Origin: Clostridium sp. AM34-11AC | GTDB lineage: Bacteria > Bacillota > Clostridia > Lachnospirales > Lachnospiraceae | DNA: 64,000 nucleotides | Assembly (NCBI RefSeq): GCF_003435375.1 | Contig: NZ_QWGL01000017.1 | Coordinates: 1-64,000 of the forward strand | Reading direction: 5' to 3' | Part shown: piece after piece, positions 24,736 to 34,306 of the stretch | Position numbering within the stretch: the stretch's first letter is position 1 | How the letters are laid out: the number at the start of each line of letters is the position of its first letter | Made by a program: the position numbers and the translations under genes | The notes under the pieces: generated by a model | What the model was told of the DNA's origin: nothing | What the model saw: the letters and a program-made list of their open reading frames with translations, nothing else | The model's database searches: none

Positions 24736-26163
24736 CTAATTACAGTGTAGGCATTTTTTCGTTAATAACGCTACCGTCTCCACATGCCCTGACATTCCGA
24801 ACATGTCAACGGTTCTGACACGTTTTACCTCATATCCGTTTTCTCCGAGGTACTTCACATCTCTCGCCAGGGTTGAGGAATCGCAGCTGACGTAAACTAC
24901 CTTCTCCGGGGACATTTTTACGATAGTCTCGAGGCAGAGTTCATCGCAGCCTTTTCTTGGCGGGTCGACAACGATTACATCGGCTTTGATATGATTTTTT
25001 TCATACTGTTCCGGAAGAACCTCCTCGGCTTTTCCGACGAAGAATTCTACATTATCGAGACCGTTGCGCTTCGCATTCTCTCTGGCATCCTCGATCGCTG
25101 CCGGAATGATCTCGACACCGCAGACTTTTCCGGCTTTCTGGGCGAGGAAGGAGGAGATTGTTCCGATTCCGCAGTAGAGGTCCCAGACGGTCTCACCGCC
25201 GTTTAAATCAGCGAATTCCAGAGCTGTTCCGTAGAGACGTTCTGTCTGGACCGGGTTTACCTGATAGAAGGATAACGGAGAGATCCGGTACTCGATGTTT
25301 CCGATCTTATCCGTGATATAACCCGGCCCATAGAGATTTTTGATCTCGGTTCCCAGGATCACGTTTGTCTTTTCCATATTGAAGGACAGGGAGATACTGT
25401 CCGCTCCCACTTCACGCATCCGCTCGATGAACTCTTTCTCGTGAGGAAGCTTCTTTCCGTTGATCACGAGACATACCATATGTTCACCGCTGGCGAAACC
25501 TTTTCTTAAGAGAACATGGCGCACAAGTCCCTTGTGGTTTGCCTCATCATAAGGTTCCATACCAAAATCTTCCATGAATTTTAACACTGCCGCCAGATAA
25601 TCTTTATTTTCCGCACATCCAAGCAGGCAGTCCAGCTCCGGTACCGGGATCAGGGAGTGGGTCCGTCCGGCAAAGAATCCCGCCGTCGATTTTCCGTCTT
25701 TTCCGCGGCCGATCGGGTACTGCTCTTTGTTGCGGTATCTCCACGGGTCTTCCATTCCAATGATCGGTTCCATGACGACCGCGTCCGGCACTCCCGCTGC
25801 CTGTTCCGCCTCTTCCGGCAGGAACAGGTTTTCCATGCCACCGATGCGTTTTAAGTGATTGTATACTTTCTTTTCCTTGAATTTTAACTGCTCTTTATAG
25901 TCCAATTCCTGAAGCTGGCATCCGCCGCAGGCTCTCGCCACCGGACATTTCGCCTCCACACGGCCTTTGGCCGGGGTGATGACGCGCACAAGACGGGCAA
26001 AGCCGTAATTTTTTTTCATTTTCATGGCTGACGCCTCGATCGTATCCCCGATCAGGGCATCCTTCACAAACCAGATATATCCGTCCACGCGGCCAATACC
26101 TGCACCGTCCTCTCCCATATCCTCGATGGTCACTGTAAATTTATCGTTCTTCTTGATTTCCAT
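24736..26163 (-). CDS. rlmD: 23S rRNA (uracil-5-)-methyltransferase, RlmD/RlmCD family
   Basis: SAM-dependent methylation of a 23S rRNA uridine. The 475-residue protein has an N-terminal TRAM domain (about 1-58), iron-sulfur cysteines CPVARACGGCQ plus a later Cys (DCLLGC), and a class I methyltransferase fold: DLYCGIGTISSFLA, DPPRKGC and the catalytic cysteine in VSCDSSTLARD. The Gram-positive homologue RlmCD modifies two sites, so one of several RumA-type names could apply. Confidence 0.93.
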   Translation of the reverse strand: MEIKKNDKFTVTIEDMGEDGAGIGRVDGYIWFVKDALIGDTIEASAMKMKKNYGFARLVRVITPAKGRVEAKCPVARACGGCQLQELDYKEQLKFKEKKVYNHLKRIGGMENLFLPEEAEQAAGVPDAVVMEPIIGMEDPWRYRNKEQYPIGRGKDGKSTAGFFAGRTHSLIPVPELDCLLGCAENKDYLAAVLKFMEDFGMEPYDEANHKGLVRHVLLRKGFASGEHMVCLVINGKKLPHEKEFIERMREVGADSISLSFNMEKTNVILGTEIKNLYGPGYITDKIGNIEYRISPLSFYQVNPVQTERLYGTALEFADLNGGETVWDLYCGIGTISSFLAQKAGKVCGVEIIPAAIEDARENAKRNGLDNVEFFVGKAEEVLPEQYEKNHIKADVIVVDPPRKGCDELCLETIVKMSPEKVVYVSCDSSTLARDVKYLGENGYEVKRVRTVDMFGMSGHVETVALLTKKCLHCN

Positions 26164-26482
26164 AATTCGTTCCTTCTATATAAATATTCTTGTTGTACAT
26201 TTTTATCGCTGAGCCCACTCTGTCCTTTCACCTCACTAACCCAAACTAATAGCGTATATCCCGTACTGAGAATATACCGAATACACAAAGTGCAGAACAG
26301 ACCTAAAAATAAGACTCAATGCTCAGTTTTTCTTAAGTATACAAGAATTACTCCCGCATTTGCAACCCCCATCACATAAACGAACGTGAAAATCTCTGCC
26401 CTATACCGCATACAGGCAAAACAACAGTGAAAAAGTGAATCCGATCCGCATTTTCAAATGAGTCACGTTTTTACGTCAATAC
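26164..26482. other. Intergenic, no gene recognised
   Basis: A stretch of about 320 bases between the cstA terminator and the start of rlmD. It is AT-rich in its first half. I see no open frame with a ribosome binding site, no conserved RNA motif and no repeat; it presumably holds the rlmD promoter. Confidence 0.4.
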
Positions 26483-26537
26483 AAAAAACCGGCTCCCCGC
26501 GCCCCGAAAACTCCCATTCAGAAGTCCCCGGAACCGG
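26483..26537 (-). terminator. Terminator of cstA
   Basis: On the minus strand CCGGTTCC pairs with GGAGCCGG (one G-U), followed by TTTTTT. The loop is long and GC-rich and may fold further. It lies about 100 bases after the cstA stop codon. Confidence 0.6.
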
Positions 26538-26636
26538 AAAACCGGTCTTAACATATCAACTCTATACGTTAAACATTATGTAAATCGCAATGTCCAGTGG
26601 GTATTCGCAATCCACTTTGCTGCTTACCTGATTCGA

Positions 26637-28337
26637 TTATGCTCTTGCCTCAGAACCTGCCTTCTTGCTTAACAGCTCCTTACCGGATGTGACAACGATG
26701 ATCACACCGAGAACCATAAGAAGAATCGCAACGATCAGCTGAAGTCCTTCAACCATAAATACTGCGGTACCTGCGCTGAATGCGTTTACAAGAGCAAGCG
26801 TTCTCTGAACCAGTGCTGTGAAGGTTACGCAGAGCATGATCACGCACGGTACGATCAGGGTCTTGTTCTGTCTGCCTGTTACCTTTAAGAATACGCAGAG
26901 TGTGATCAGAACAAGTGCACTTAACAGCTGGTTTGCGCTTCCGAATAACGGCCAGATGTTGGAGTAACCGACTCTTGTAAGGATATAGCCGAATGCAAGT
27001 GTAATGATCGTGGATACATATTTGTTGCAGAGGAATTTTCTCCAACCCTCCGCATTCTCCATATCGTCTACGGAGAAAAGCTCCTGGAAGGACATACGTC
27101 CGATACGTGCTACTGCATCAAGGCTTGTAAGAGCAAGAGCGGATACACACATGGTCATGAAGCACTGTGCAACATAGATCGGAAGACCGAACATCTCAAG
27201 AAGTCCAGCAACGCCGGAGGAGAAGATCTGGAACGGAGTTCCTACTGCTGCGGTACCGTCAGCGGCTGCGGCGGCACCCGCTACGCAGAGTGCAAGTACG
27301 GCTAAGAGGCTCTCGAGAACCATTGCGCCATAACCAACTTTTAACATATCTTTCTCGTTCTCAACGGTCTTGGAGGAAGTACCGGAGGAAACGAGGCTGT
27401 GGAAACCGGAAACGGCTCCGCAGGCTACGGTTACGAAAAGGATCGGGAACATGTTTCCGAGCTTCTCATTTGTGAAGCCTGTGTACATCGGAAGGTTCAT
27501 GTTCGGATGCGCAACAACAATACCGACAACAGCGCCGAGGATCATTCCTGCAAACATGAATGTTGTCATGTAGTCACGCGGCTGCTTTAAGAGCCACATC
27601 GGAAGAACAGATGCAAAGAAGATATACGCAAATGTGAATCCTGTCCATGCGTCCTTACCGCCGATTAACGGAAATGCCATACCGATTGCAAGAGACGCAA
27701 CCGTGCATGCAAGTCCTACGAAGAACTCGCTCTTGCCTTCAAGGTTGAGCTTCTTCTGAAGAACACCGAAAACCATCGCAAATACGATAAATGCGATGGA
27801 GATGGAGCCTGCGGCGCCGTTTGTCTGAGCCGCTGCGGCCAGCTCTGTAACACCATCCTTAACCGTATAAGCATTGAATGTGCCTGCAACCATGTCAGCA
27901 AAGGCTGCGATAACGATCAGTGTAAATAACCAACAGAAGATCAGGAATAACCGCTTACCGGTCTTGCCGATGTACTTCTCGATCAGGAGTCCCATGGACT
28001 TACCTTCGTTCTTTACGCTTGCGTAAAGAGCGCCGAAGTCTGTGACAGCTCCGAAGAAGATACCGCCGACAAGGATCCAGAGAAGAACCGGAACCCAGCC
28101 GAATGCAGCCGCCTGGATAGCGCCCGTTACAGGGCCGGCACCTGCGATAGAGGAAAACTGGTGTGAGAAAACGATCCAGCCGTTTGTAGGTACATAATCC
28201 TGTCCATCTTCATGTGTATAGGCAGGTGTCTTTGCCTTCGGGTCGATACCCCAGGTCTTTGCCAGCCAGCGTCCGTATACCATATATCCGCATAACAGAC
28301 ACACAGCTGAGATGAGAACGATTACTAATGTGTTCAT
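26637..28337 (-). CDS. cstA: CstA family transporter (carbon starvation protein A)
   Basis: A polytopic membrane transporter (566 residues, about 15-16 helices). The N-terminal CstA signature is clear: GYMVYGRWLAKTWGIDP, then PTNGWIVFSHQFSSIAGAGP and GALYASVKNEGKSMG. Family members import peptides or pyruvate. The Gram-positive, shorter form seen here lacks the long C-terminal part of E. coli CstA. The gene is monocistronic, with a T-box leader, so expression should follow the charging state of one tRNA. That points to an amino-acid or peptide nutritional role. Confidence 0.93.
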   Translation of the reverse strand: MNTLVIVLISAVCLLCGYMVYGRWLAKTWGIDPKAKTPAYTHEDGQDYVPTNGWIVFSHQFSSIAGAGPVTGAIQAAAFGWVPVLLWILVGGIFFGAVTDFGALYASVKNEGKSMGLLIEKYIGKTGKRLFLIFCWLFTLIVIAAFADMVAGTFNAYTVKDGVTELAAAAQTNGAAGSISIAFIVFAMVFGVLQKKLNLEGKSEFFVGLACTVASLAIGMAFPLIGGKDAWTGFTFAYIFFASVLPMWLLKQPRDYMTTFMFAGMILGAVVGIVVAHPNMNLPMYTGFTNEKLGNMFPILFVTVACGAVSGFHSLVSSGTSSKTVENEKDMLKVGYGAMVLESLLAVLALCVAGAAAAADGTAAVGTPFQIFSSGVAGLLEMFGLPIYVAQCFMTMCVSALALTSLDAVARIGRMSFQELFSVDDMENAEGWRKFLCNKYVSTIITLAFGYILTRVGYSNIWPLFGSANQLLSALVLITLCVFLKVTGRQNKTLIVPCVIMLCVTFTALVQRTLALVNAFSAGTAVFMVEGLQLIVAILLMVLGVIIVVTSGKELLSKKAGSEARA

Positions 28338-28466
28338 GTCATTTCGCTCCTTTGTAAATTCATTTCGTCATACCGGAATGTCGCGAATTCCGGTCCCTGT
28401 AGTCCATCCATATTCAAACGATCCTGAAAATACGGCAGGAATTGCTGTGGAATATACGTATAAAGC

Positions 28467-28780
28467 AAAAAATCCTTCGTCTCCACAGGGATCGCTCCCT
28501 TAGAAGACGAAGGATCTAACATTCTCCGCGTTACCACTTCTGTTGCCGGAAAACCGGCCTCTCAGTCCCATCCTCCTCAAGTATCTGCTGTACTCTCAGA
28601 TGAATCGGTCCCCTTTTAACGGTGAGGTTTCCGTCCGGAATTACTAAAATGAGCTGTTCATCCCGGCTGCTTCCAGGTGATAACCTTCTAATTTCTTATC
28701 TGCCTCGCACCGACCGGCAGTTCTCTGAATAAGATCCTGTTAGAAAGTCCTGTCCCGTTCATCGCATTTGAATATGAACA
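28467..28780 (-). promoter_or_regulatory. T-box riboswitch leader of cstA with terminator
   Basis: On the minus strand: stem I landmarks (TTCAGAGAAC, then GGTGCGAG), a possible specifier region GGTTATCACC, the antiterminator T-box AAGTGGTAACGCGG (28526-28539) and a strong terminator with arms AGACGAAGGAT/ATCCTTCGTCT followed by TTTTTT (28467-28515). The T-box differs from consensus GGTGGTACCGCGG by small changes. The best specifier by eye is ATC (isoleucine), followed by a purine, but this assignment is weak. Confidence 0.85.
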
Positions 28781-28786
28781 ACACTC

Positions 28787-28814
28787 ATTTTAGTCACAAA
28801 AGTGATTTTGTCAA
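28787..28814 (-). promoter_or_regulatory. Promoter of the T-box/cstA transcript
   Basis: On the minus strand a perfect -35 TTGACA (28809-28814), a 16-base spacer and TAAAAT (28787-28792), immediately before the T-box leader. The spacer includes a CACTTTTGTG palindrome that could be an operator. Confidence 0.7.
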
Positions 28815-28967
28815 CCGTTATTTTTTGATCTTTGCGGTTTCTTATCAGTGCAAAGCGCACATATATCTTTTTCACGCGGACATTTCGTGTCATCTGTCTT
28901 TCTATGACAAATTATTATCAAAATTATGCACGATTTATGATCCGCTGCGGGTCAATTTTTCTACATA

Positions 28968-29912
28968 CTAGTTTTCACTCGTCCGGCGGACATTCGTCTC
29001 CATGAAGCGGTTGTAGCCGAGCCAGCCCATGTTGTCCCCGGCACCTCTTAAGATCTCTGTCATGGTCTCCATTTTCGCGTCCGCGTTGTCCGCAAGATTT
29101 AATGCCATCGCCTCGATCAGGGCTGGTTTCTTCGGGGAACCGTACTCAAGCTCACCGTGATGTGCAAGAATGCAGTGGATCAGCTCACTCTCCAGCTTTT
29201 TCGGGAATCCCGGCATCGTGTCGATCCGCTCTTTTACCATCTGGGAGCCGATGATGATGTGGCCGAGAAGCTGTCCGTCATCTGTGTAGTCATTCTCCGG
29301 GAACGCGGAAAGTTCTTTTGTCTTTCCGATATCATGGAACATCGCTGCCGTCAAGAGCAGGTCGCGATTCAGCACCGGGTACTGTTTACAGAAGTAATCG
29401 CACATTTTTACAACACTTAAGGTATGTTCTAAAAGTCCGCCGACGAAGCCGTGATGAACGCTCTTTGCCGCGGAATGGAAGGAGAACGCCTTCATGAACT
29501 CCGGGTCGTTGAAATAGCCGGATGCCAGCTTTCTTAAGTACTCGTTCTTGATGGTTGTGATGTACTGGGTGAGCTCATGCTGCATCGTCGGGATGTCCTT
29601 TGTGGTCACCGGGAGATAATCTGCCGGATGGTACTCGCCCTCATCCGCCTTGCGGATCCGTTTTACATTTAACTGGTTCTGTCCCTGGAACAGAGTCACG
29701 TCTGCGTCAACATACACGTAATCCAGTGCGCAAAACTCGTTGATTCCCGGAGAGTTTAACTCCCAGATCTTCGCGTCAACAGTTCCTGTTTTATCCTGCA
29801 GTACAAGAGAACCATACTCTTTTCCATTCTTTGTGAGCGCGATCTGTTTTGTCTTGCACAGGTATACATCCGAAATGTGGTTTCCTTCCCGGAATGTTTC
29901 AATAAATCTCAT
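28968..29912 (-). CDS. yhaM: 3'-5' exoribonuclease YhaM family
   Basis: A 314-residue nuclease: an N-terminal OB-fold nucleic-acid-binding domain (about 1-90; GSLVLQDKTGTVDAKIW) and an HD domain (about 150-290) with metal residues in HHGFVGGLLEHTLSV, AAMFHDIGKTKEL and LAHHGELEYGSPKKP. YhaM trims RNA 3' ends and some DNA in Gram-positives. AGGAGAG lies just before the ATG. Organisation suggests a single-gene transcript. Confidence 0.93.
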   Translation of the reverse strand: MRFIETFREGNHISDVYLCKTKQIALTKNGKEYGSLVLQDKTGTVDAKIWELNSPGINEFCALDYVYVDADVTLFQGQNQLNVKRIRKADEGEYHPADYLPVTTKDIPTMQHELTQYITTIKNEYLRKLASGYFNDPEFMKAFSFHSAAKSVHHGFVGGLLEHTLSVVKMCDYFCKQYPVLNRDLLLTAAMFHDIGKTKELSAFPENDYTDDGQLLGHIIIGSQMVKERIDTMPGFPKKLESELIHCILAHHGELEYGSPKKPALIEAMALNLADNADAKMETMTEILRGAGDNMGWLGYNRFMETNVRRTSEN

Positions 29913-30004
29913 AATCTCTCCTTCTATTCATTGCGTCGACAGACGTTTTCTGTCTTTACATCTAGCGTTTCAGTTTTAAGGCTGAAACGTTATTATTGGA
30001 CTAG

Positions 30005-30060
30005 ATAACTGTTCAGTAAGTCTGAGCAGTTACAAGCCAGGCAGTAATAACTACCTGGCT
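30005..30060. repeat. Family A palindromic repeat plus hairpin after the HtrA-like gene
   Basis: ATAACTGTTCAG..CTGAGCAGTTACAA is an imperfect palindrome; its minus-strand TTGTAACTGCTCAGACTT is identical over 18 bases to the sequence at 54168-54185. Next to it AGCCAGGCAGT/ACTACCTGGCT forms a hairpin overlapping the stop codon of the HtrA-like gene, with no T-tract. Confidence 0.55.
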
Positions 30061-31376
30061 CCAATCGTCACTTGATACTCTATCTCTTTATATTCATCAA
30101 TAGACTTCCGTTTTACCGTAACTTTTACAGAATCTCCGGTCTTCGTGTCCTCCAGCCGGTTCTGGAAGTCCCGGATCGTCTGGATCTCCGTGTCCCTGAT
30201 CTTTGTCAGGATATCACCGTTCTGGATCCCCACGTTGTAGGCAGGTCCATCTGCAATGGAATCTGTTATATATACTCCGCTGGGGATTCCGCTCTCCATC
30301 ATCACGGAGGTCACATCCTGTCCCCGGATTCCGAAATACGGGGCGGACTGTCCGTTTGTGAGCTTCTGGAGCACGCCCTTGTACTCCGAGATCGGTATCG
30401 CCATCGTCTTATCTTCCGTCTGTCCATTATCACCGGACTGATAAGTGTCGGTTGCCCAGCCCACCAGCTGGCCGGAAAGATTTAAGAGGAATGTTCCCTC
30501 GTCTGCATGGCTCTCAAACTCGGTATACAGGATACGCGTCTGACCATCCACTGCCTGGACTCCCTTTGCCACATAGGCAATCAGCCCCTGCTTGACGGAA
30601 TGGACATGTCCGGAGGGACTTCCCACCGCGAGGACCATGTCCCCGGTACGGACGGAATAGGAGTTTCCGAGTTCCACCGCCTTCATCCAGTTTACGGTCT
30701 GCCCTTCAATATCAGAGATCTTCGCACTGACAACTGCCATCTTGGAGGTGATGTCCTGGGATTTCAGTTCTACTGCCGCCGTGGATCCGTCCCCAAAGGT
30801 CACCCGCAGGGAGTCGGCTCCAGCCACCGCGCTTTGTCCTGTCAGAATCAGCGCCTCGCTGGAATTCACCGCGATGATGATTCCCGCATACTGTCCTGTC
30901 GTCTCAATAGGGTTATCAAACCAGTCCACGTCGTTTTTCACTGCGGAAACTGTCACGATACTCTTCTCGGATTCCAGGTAGATGTTCCGGAACGCGTCGT
31001 TTAACTCGGTGAGGTTTTTCGTCGTCCATGGGAACTTTTCCATGGCGTCCCCAACGATCTTATCCACCTCATCCTTCAGATCTTCCGCGCGGATCCCCTC
31101 TCCTGTGGTCTCCGCCATGGTCTCCACCGGTGTCGGCTCGCCGGATGGATCTTGGTCCCGTTCGATCGTGATCGGTGCGGAGGTCACTGGCTGCTCTTTA
31201 CCCAAAAGCTTTTTCGCTGTCGGCAGTGATGCCACAAAGCTCACCGCAGCAACTCCACCGAAAACGGCCGCAAAAAGAACATAGCACAGGATCCGGCCCG
31301 CGGCCCTACGCTTATCGATCGGAGGTTTTACGACCTTTTCCCTCATAAATTTTTTCTCGTTAGGTGTATCTGACAT
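30051..31376 (-). CDS. HtrA/DegP-like protein with degenerate catalytic triad, PDZ domain
   Basis: A 441-residue membrane-anchored protein: a cytoplasmic basic N terminus, one membrane helix (about 28-50), a linker, a trypsin-like domain (about 130-315) and a C-terminal PDZ domain (about 345-441; GVYITDSIADGPAYNVGIQNGDILTKI split over strands). The chymotrypsin-fold landmarks align with HtrA, but the His site reads LTGQSAV instead of TNxHV, the Asp site reads SKMAVV instead of TDLAV, and GNSGG reads ADEGT. All three catalytic residues appear lost, so it is probably a non-proteolytic binding or sensor protein. Start at MSDTPNE has AAGGAG upstream. Confidence 0.85.
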   Translation of the reverse strand: MSDTPNEKKFMREKVVKPPIDKRRAAGRILCYVLFAAVFGGVAAVSFVASLPTAKKLLGKEQPVTSAPITIERDQDPSGEPTPVETMAETTGEGIRAEDLKDEVDKIVGDAMEKFPWTTKNLTELNDAFRNIYLESEKSIVTVSAVKNDVDWFDNPIETTGQYAGIIIAVNSSEALILTGQSAVAGADSLRVTFGDGSTAAVELKSQDITSKMAVVSAKISDIEGQTVNWMKAVELGNSYSVRTGDMVLAVGSPSGHVHSVKQGLIAYVAKGVQAVDGQTRILYTEFESHADEGTFLLNLSGQLVGWATDTYQSGDNGQTEDKTMAIPISEYKGVLQKLTNGQSAPYFGIRGQDVTSVMMESGIPSGVYITDSIADGPAYNVGIQNGDILTKIRDTEIQTIRDFQNRLEDTKTGDSVKVTVKRKSIDEYKEIEYQVTIGAR

Positions 31377-31621
31377 GAAAAAAGTCTCCTTTTCATATCT
31401 TACAGCAGCCCTTACTCCTGCTGCTACAGGCAAATATCCATCAAAATATGATTCCATTTGCGGATTCTTTGCGTTTAGCCTATTTTCTTTTCATTATAAT
31501 TTTTTTCCTCTTATTATGCAACAAAAAAATGGTGTATACAAGTTTCTCCGTACCATTCGATAACCTTTTCCACAGGCTCTCCCTCCCAAATCGGACACCT
31601 CCACCGTAAGAAAAAATCTCT

Positions 31622-31649
31622 ATGATATTTAACACGTTTGTGTTATACT
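31622..31649 (+). promoter_or_regulatory. Predicted promoter of mutS2
   Basis: ATGATA (31622-31627), a 16-base spacer and TATACT (31644-31649) about 90 bases before the start codon. The -35 box is weak. Confidence 0.4.
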
Positions 31650-31740
31650 TTTTCTGTGCAGGCAGGCATCTTTACTGAAAATCTCCGCATGTTTCATACT
31701 GCGGAATGTCTGCGTATTGAAAGGAAAAAAGGATCGACCT

Positions 31741-34137
31741 ATGAATCAGAAAGTATTAAAAACACTTGAATATTATAAAATTATTGACCGCCTGACCGAC
31801 TGTGCGGCGTCCGAACCGGGAAAGAAGATGTGCCGGGAGCTGACACCGTCCTCGAATTTCAACGAGATTGTCCAGACCCAGACCGAGACCGCCGATGCGG
31901 TGACCCGTGTCCGCCAGAAAGGAAGTCTCTCCTTAGCCGGAGTCCGGGATGTACGGGATTCCTTAAAACGTCTGGAGATCGGCAGCTCCTTAAGCATCAC
32001 GGAGCTTCTCTCCGTCAGCGGACTTTTGACCTGTGCGGCCCGCGCAAAGAATTATGGACGCCATCCGGAAAATATGGAACTTCCTGATGACTCTCTCGAT
32101 GAGATGTTCCGCACTCTGGAACCACTGACGAATGTGAACAGTGAGATCACCCGCTGTATTCTCGGTGAAGATGAGATCGCCGATGATGCAAGCCCGGGAC
32201 TCCACCACGTCCGCCGCCAGATGAAGATCACGGCAGATAAAGTCCACACCCAGTTGAACTCCATCCTAAACTCCAGCCGTACCATGCTGCAGGATGCCGT
32301 TATCACCATGCGTGACGGACGCTACTGTCTCCCGGTCCGCGCCGAGTATAAGAGCCAGTTTGCCGGAATGGTCCATGACCAGTCGACCACCGGATCCACA
32401 CTCTTTATCGAGCCGATGGCGATCATCAAGCTAAACAACGAACTCCGTGAACTGGAATTAAAGGAGCAGAAAGAGATCGAGATGATCTTAGCTGCCTTAA
32501 GCACCGAGCTCGTCCCGTATATCGAGCCGATCACAACGGATTTTGAGATCCTCACAAAGCTGGATTTCATCTTCGCGAAGGCTGCTCTCTCAAGAATCTA
32601 TAACTGTTCCATGCCGAAGTTTAACCGAAAAGGTTATATCCATATCAAGGATGGCCGCCATCCGCTCCTTGACCCAAAAAAGGTCGTTCCGATCAATATC
32701 TGGATGGGAAGAGATTTCGACCTGCTGATCGTAACAGGACCGAATACCGGCGGTAAGACCGTATCCTTAAAGACGGTCGGTCTGTTTACCCTGATGGGAC
32801 AATCCGGTCTGCAGATCCCGGCGTTTGACGGATCCGAGCTTTCCGTTTTTGACGAGGTATTCGCGGATATCGGCGATGAGCAGAGCATCGAGCAGAGCTT
32901 AAGTACCTTCTCCGCCCACATGACAAATATCGTTAAGATCCTAAATCAGGCAGACAGCCGGTCTCTCTGCCTTTTCGATGAGCTTTGCGCCGGAACGGAC
33001 CCCACCGAGGGCGCTGCTTTAGCGATCTCTATCCTGTCCTTCCTTCACAATATGAAGTGCCGGACCATGGCGACCACCCACTACAGCGAATTGAAAGTAT
33101 TCGCCCTGTCAACGCCGGGTGTTGAGAACGCCTGCTGTGAATTTAATGTTGAAACACTGCGTCCGACTTATAAGCTTTTGATCGGTATTCCCGGAAAGAG
33201 CAACGCATTCGCGATTTCCAGACAGTTAGGTCTGCCGGATTACATCATCGATGATGCAAAGACCCATCTGGAATCCAATGATGAGGCATTTGAGGACCTG
33301 CTTGCGAACTTAGAGCAGAGCCGCGTGACCATCGAAAAAGAGCGTGAGGAAATCGCAAGCTACAAGGAAGAGATCTCCCGTTTAAAGAAGAATATCGAGC
33401 AGAAGGAAGAGCGGCTTGATGAGCGGAAGGAAAAGCTCTTAAAGAACGCCAACGAGGAAGCCCAGCGGATCTTACGCGAGGCGAAAGAGACCGCGGACCA
33501 GACGATCCGGAATATCAACAAGCTTGCCGCAAGCTCCGGTGTCGGAAAAGAGCTGGAAGCTGAGAGAACAAAGCTCCGCGAAAAGCTGGATAAAGTCGAT
33601 AAAAGCTTAAGTCTGAAGAACAATAAGGGGCCGAAAAAGACGATCTCACCGAAGAAATTAAAGATCGGTGACGGTGTTAAAGTCCTCACAATGAACTTAA
33701 AGGGAACAGTCAGCACACTGCCGAACGCAAAAGGCGATCTCTATGTGCAGATGGGAATCCTGCGCTCCCTTGTAAATATCAAAGATCTGGAACTTTTAGA
33801 CGAGGCGTCCGTATCCGGACCGGGCCTCGATCCGGCTGCCCTGAAGCGGAACAACACCGGAAGCGGAAAGATCAAAATGGCAAAATCCTTCTCCGTCTCC
33901 CCGGAGGTCAATCTCATCGGAATGACAACGGACGAGGCGATGCCTGTTCTTGACAAGTATCTGGATGATGCTTATCTCGCCCATCTTCCGCAGGTCCGCG
34001 TTGTGCATGGGCGCGGAACAGGAGCGCTGCGGGCTGCGGTTCATAAGCATTTGAAGAAGCTTAAATATGTGAAGGAATTCCGACTTGGTGAGTTTGGGGA
34101 AGGCGATACGGGAGTTACGATCGTAACCTTCAAGTAA
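31741..34137 (+). CDS. mutS2: Endonuclease MutS2 / ribosome rescue factor
   Basis: A 798-residue MutS2. An N-terminal core and lever region lead to the ATPase with Walker A GPNTGGKTVSLKTVGL and Walker B LCLFDELCAGTDPTEGAAL. A long coiled coil (about 510-640, rich in E, K, R) follows, then a C-terminal Smr domain with LIGMTTDEAM and HGRGTGALR. MutS2 suppresses recombination and, in Bacillus, splits collided ribosomes (RqcU); the Smr domain supplies nuclease or ribosome contacts. AAGGAAAAAAGGATC precedes the ATG; an upstream in-frame TTG lies in the site itself. Confidence 0.95.
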   Translation: MNQKVLKTLEYYKIIDRLTDCAASEPGKKMCRELTPSSNFNEIVQTQTETADAVTRVRQKGSLSLAGVRDVRDSLKRLEIGSSLSITELLSVSGLLTCAARAKNYGRHPENMELPDDSLDEMFRTLEPLTNVNSEITRCILGEDEIADDASPGLHHVRRQMKITADKVHTQLNSILNSSRTMLQDAVITMRDGRYCLPVRAEYKSQFAGMVHDQSTTGSTLFIEPMAIIKLNNELRELELKEQKEIEMILAALSTELVPYIEPITTDFEILTKLDFIFAKAALSRIYNCSMPKFNRKGYIHIKDGRHPLLDPKKVVPINIWMGRDFDLLIVTGPNTGGKTVSLKTVGLFTLMGQSGLQIPAFDGSELSVFDEVFADIGDEQSIEQSLSTFSAHMTNIVKILNQADSRSLCLFDELCAGTDPTEGAALAISILSFLHNMKCRTMATTHYSELKVFALSTPGVENACCEFNVETLRPTYKLLIGIPGKSNAFAISRQLGLPDYIIDDAKTHLESNDEAFEDLLANLEQSRVTIEKEREEIASYKEEISRLKKNIEQKEERLDERKEKLLKNANEEAQRILREAKETADQTIRNINKLAASSGVGKELEAERTKLREKLDKVDKSLSLKNNKGPKKTISPKKLKIGDGVKVLTMNLKGTVSTLPNAKGDLYVQMGILRSLVNIKDLELLDEASVSGPGLDPAALKRNNTGSGKIKMAKSFSVSPEVNLIGMTTDEAMPVLDKYLDDAYLAHLPQVRVVHGRGTGALRAAVHKHLKKLKYVKEFRLGEFGEGDTGVTIVTFK

Positions 34138-34306
34138 CTTTCAATTAGGAACTGCGTCGGATTTTGTCTGAACAGTACTATTTTAAAGTTATGTTAACCG
34201 CAAAGGTTTCAATTTTACCCATCATCCTATAGGAAATAGAAACCTGCCCTGATTTACAGGCAAAAAACGAAATTTTTACGATAAATTTTAGAAGGAGGAG
34301 ACCTCC

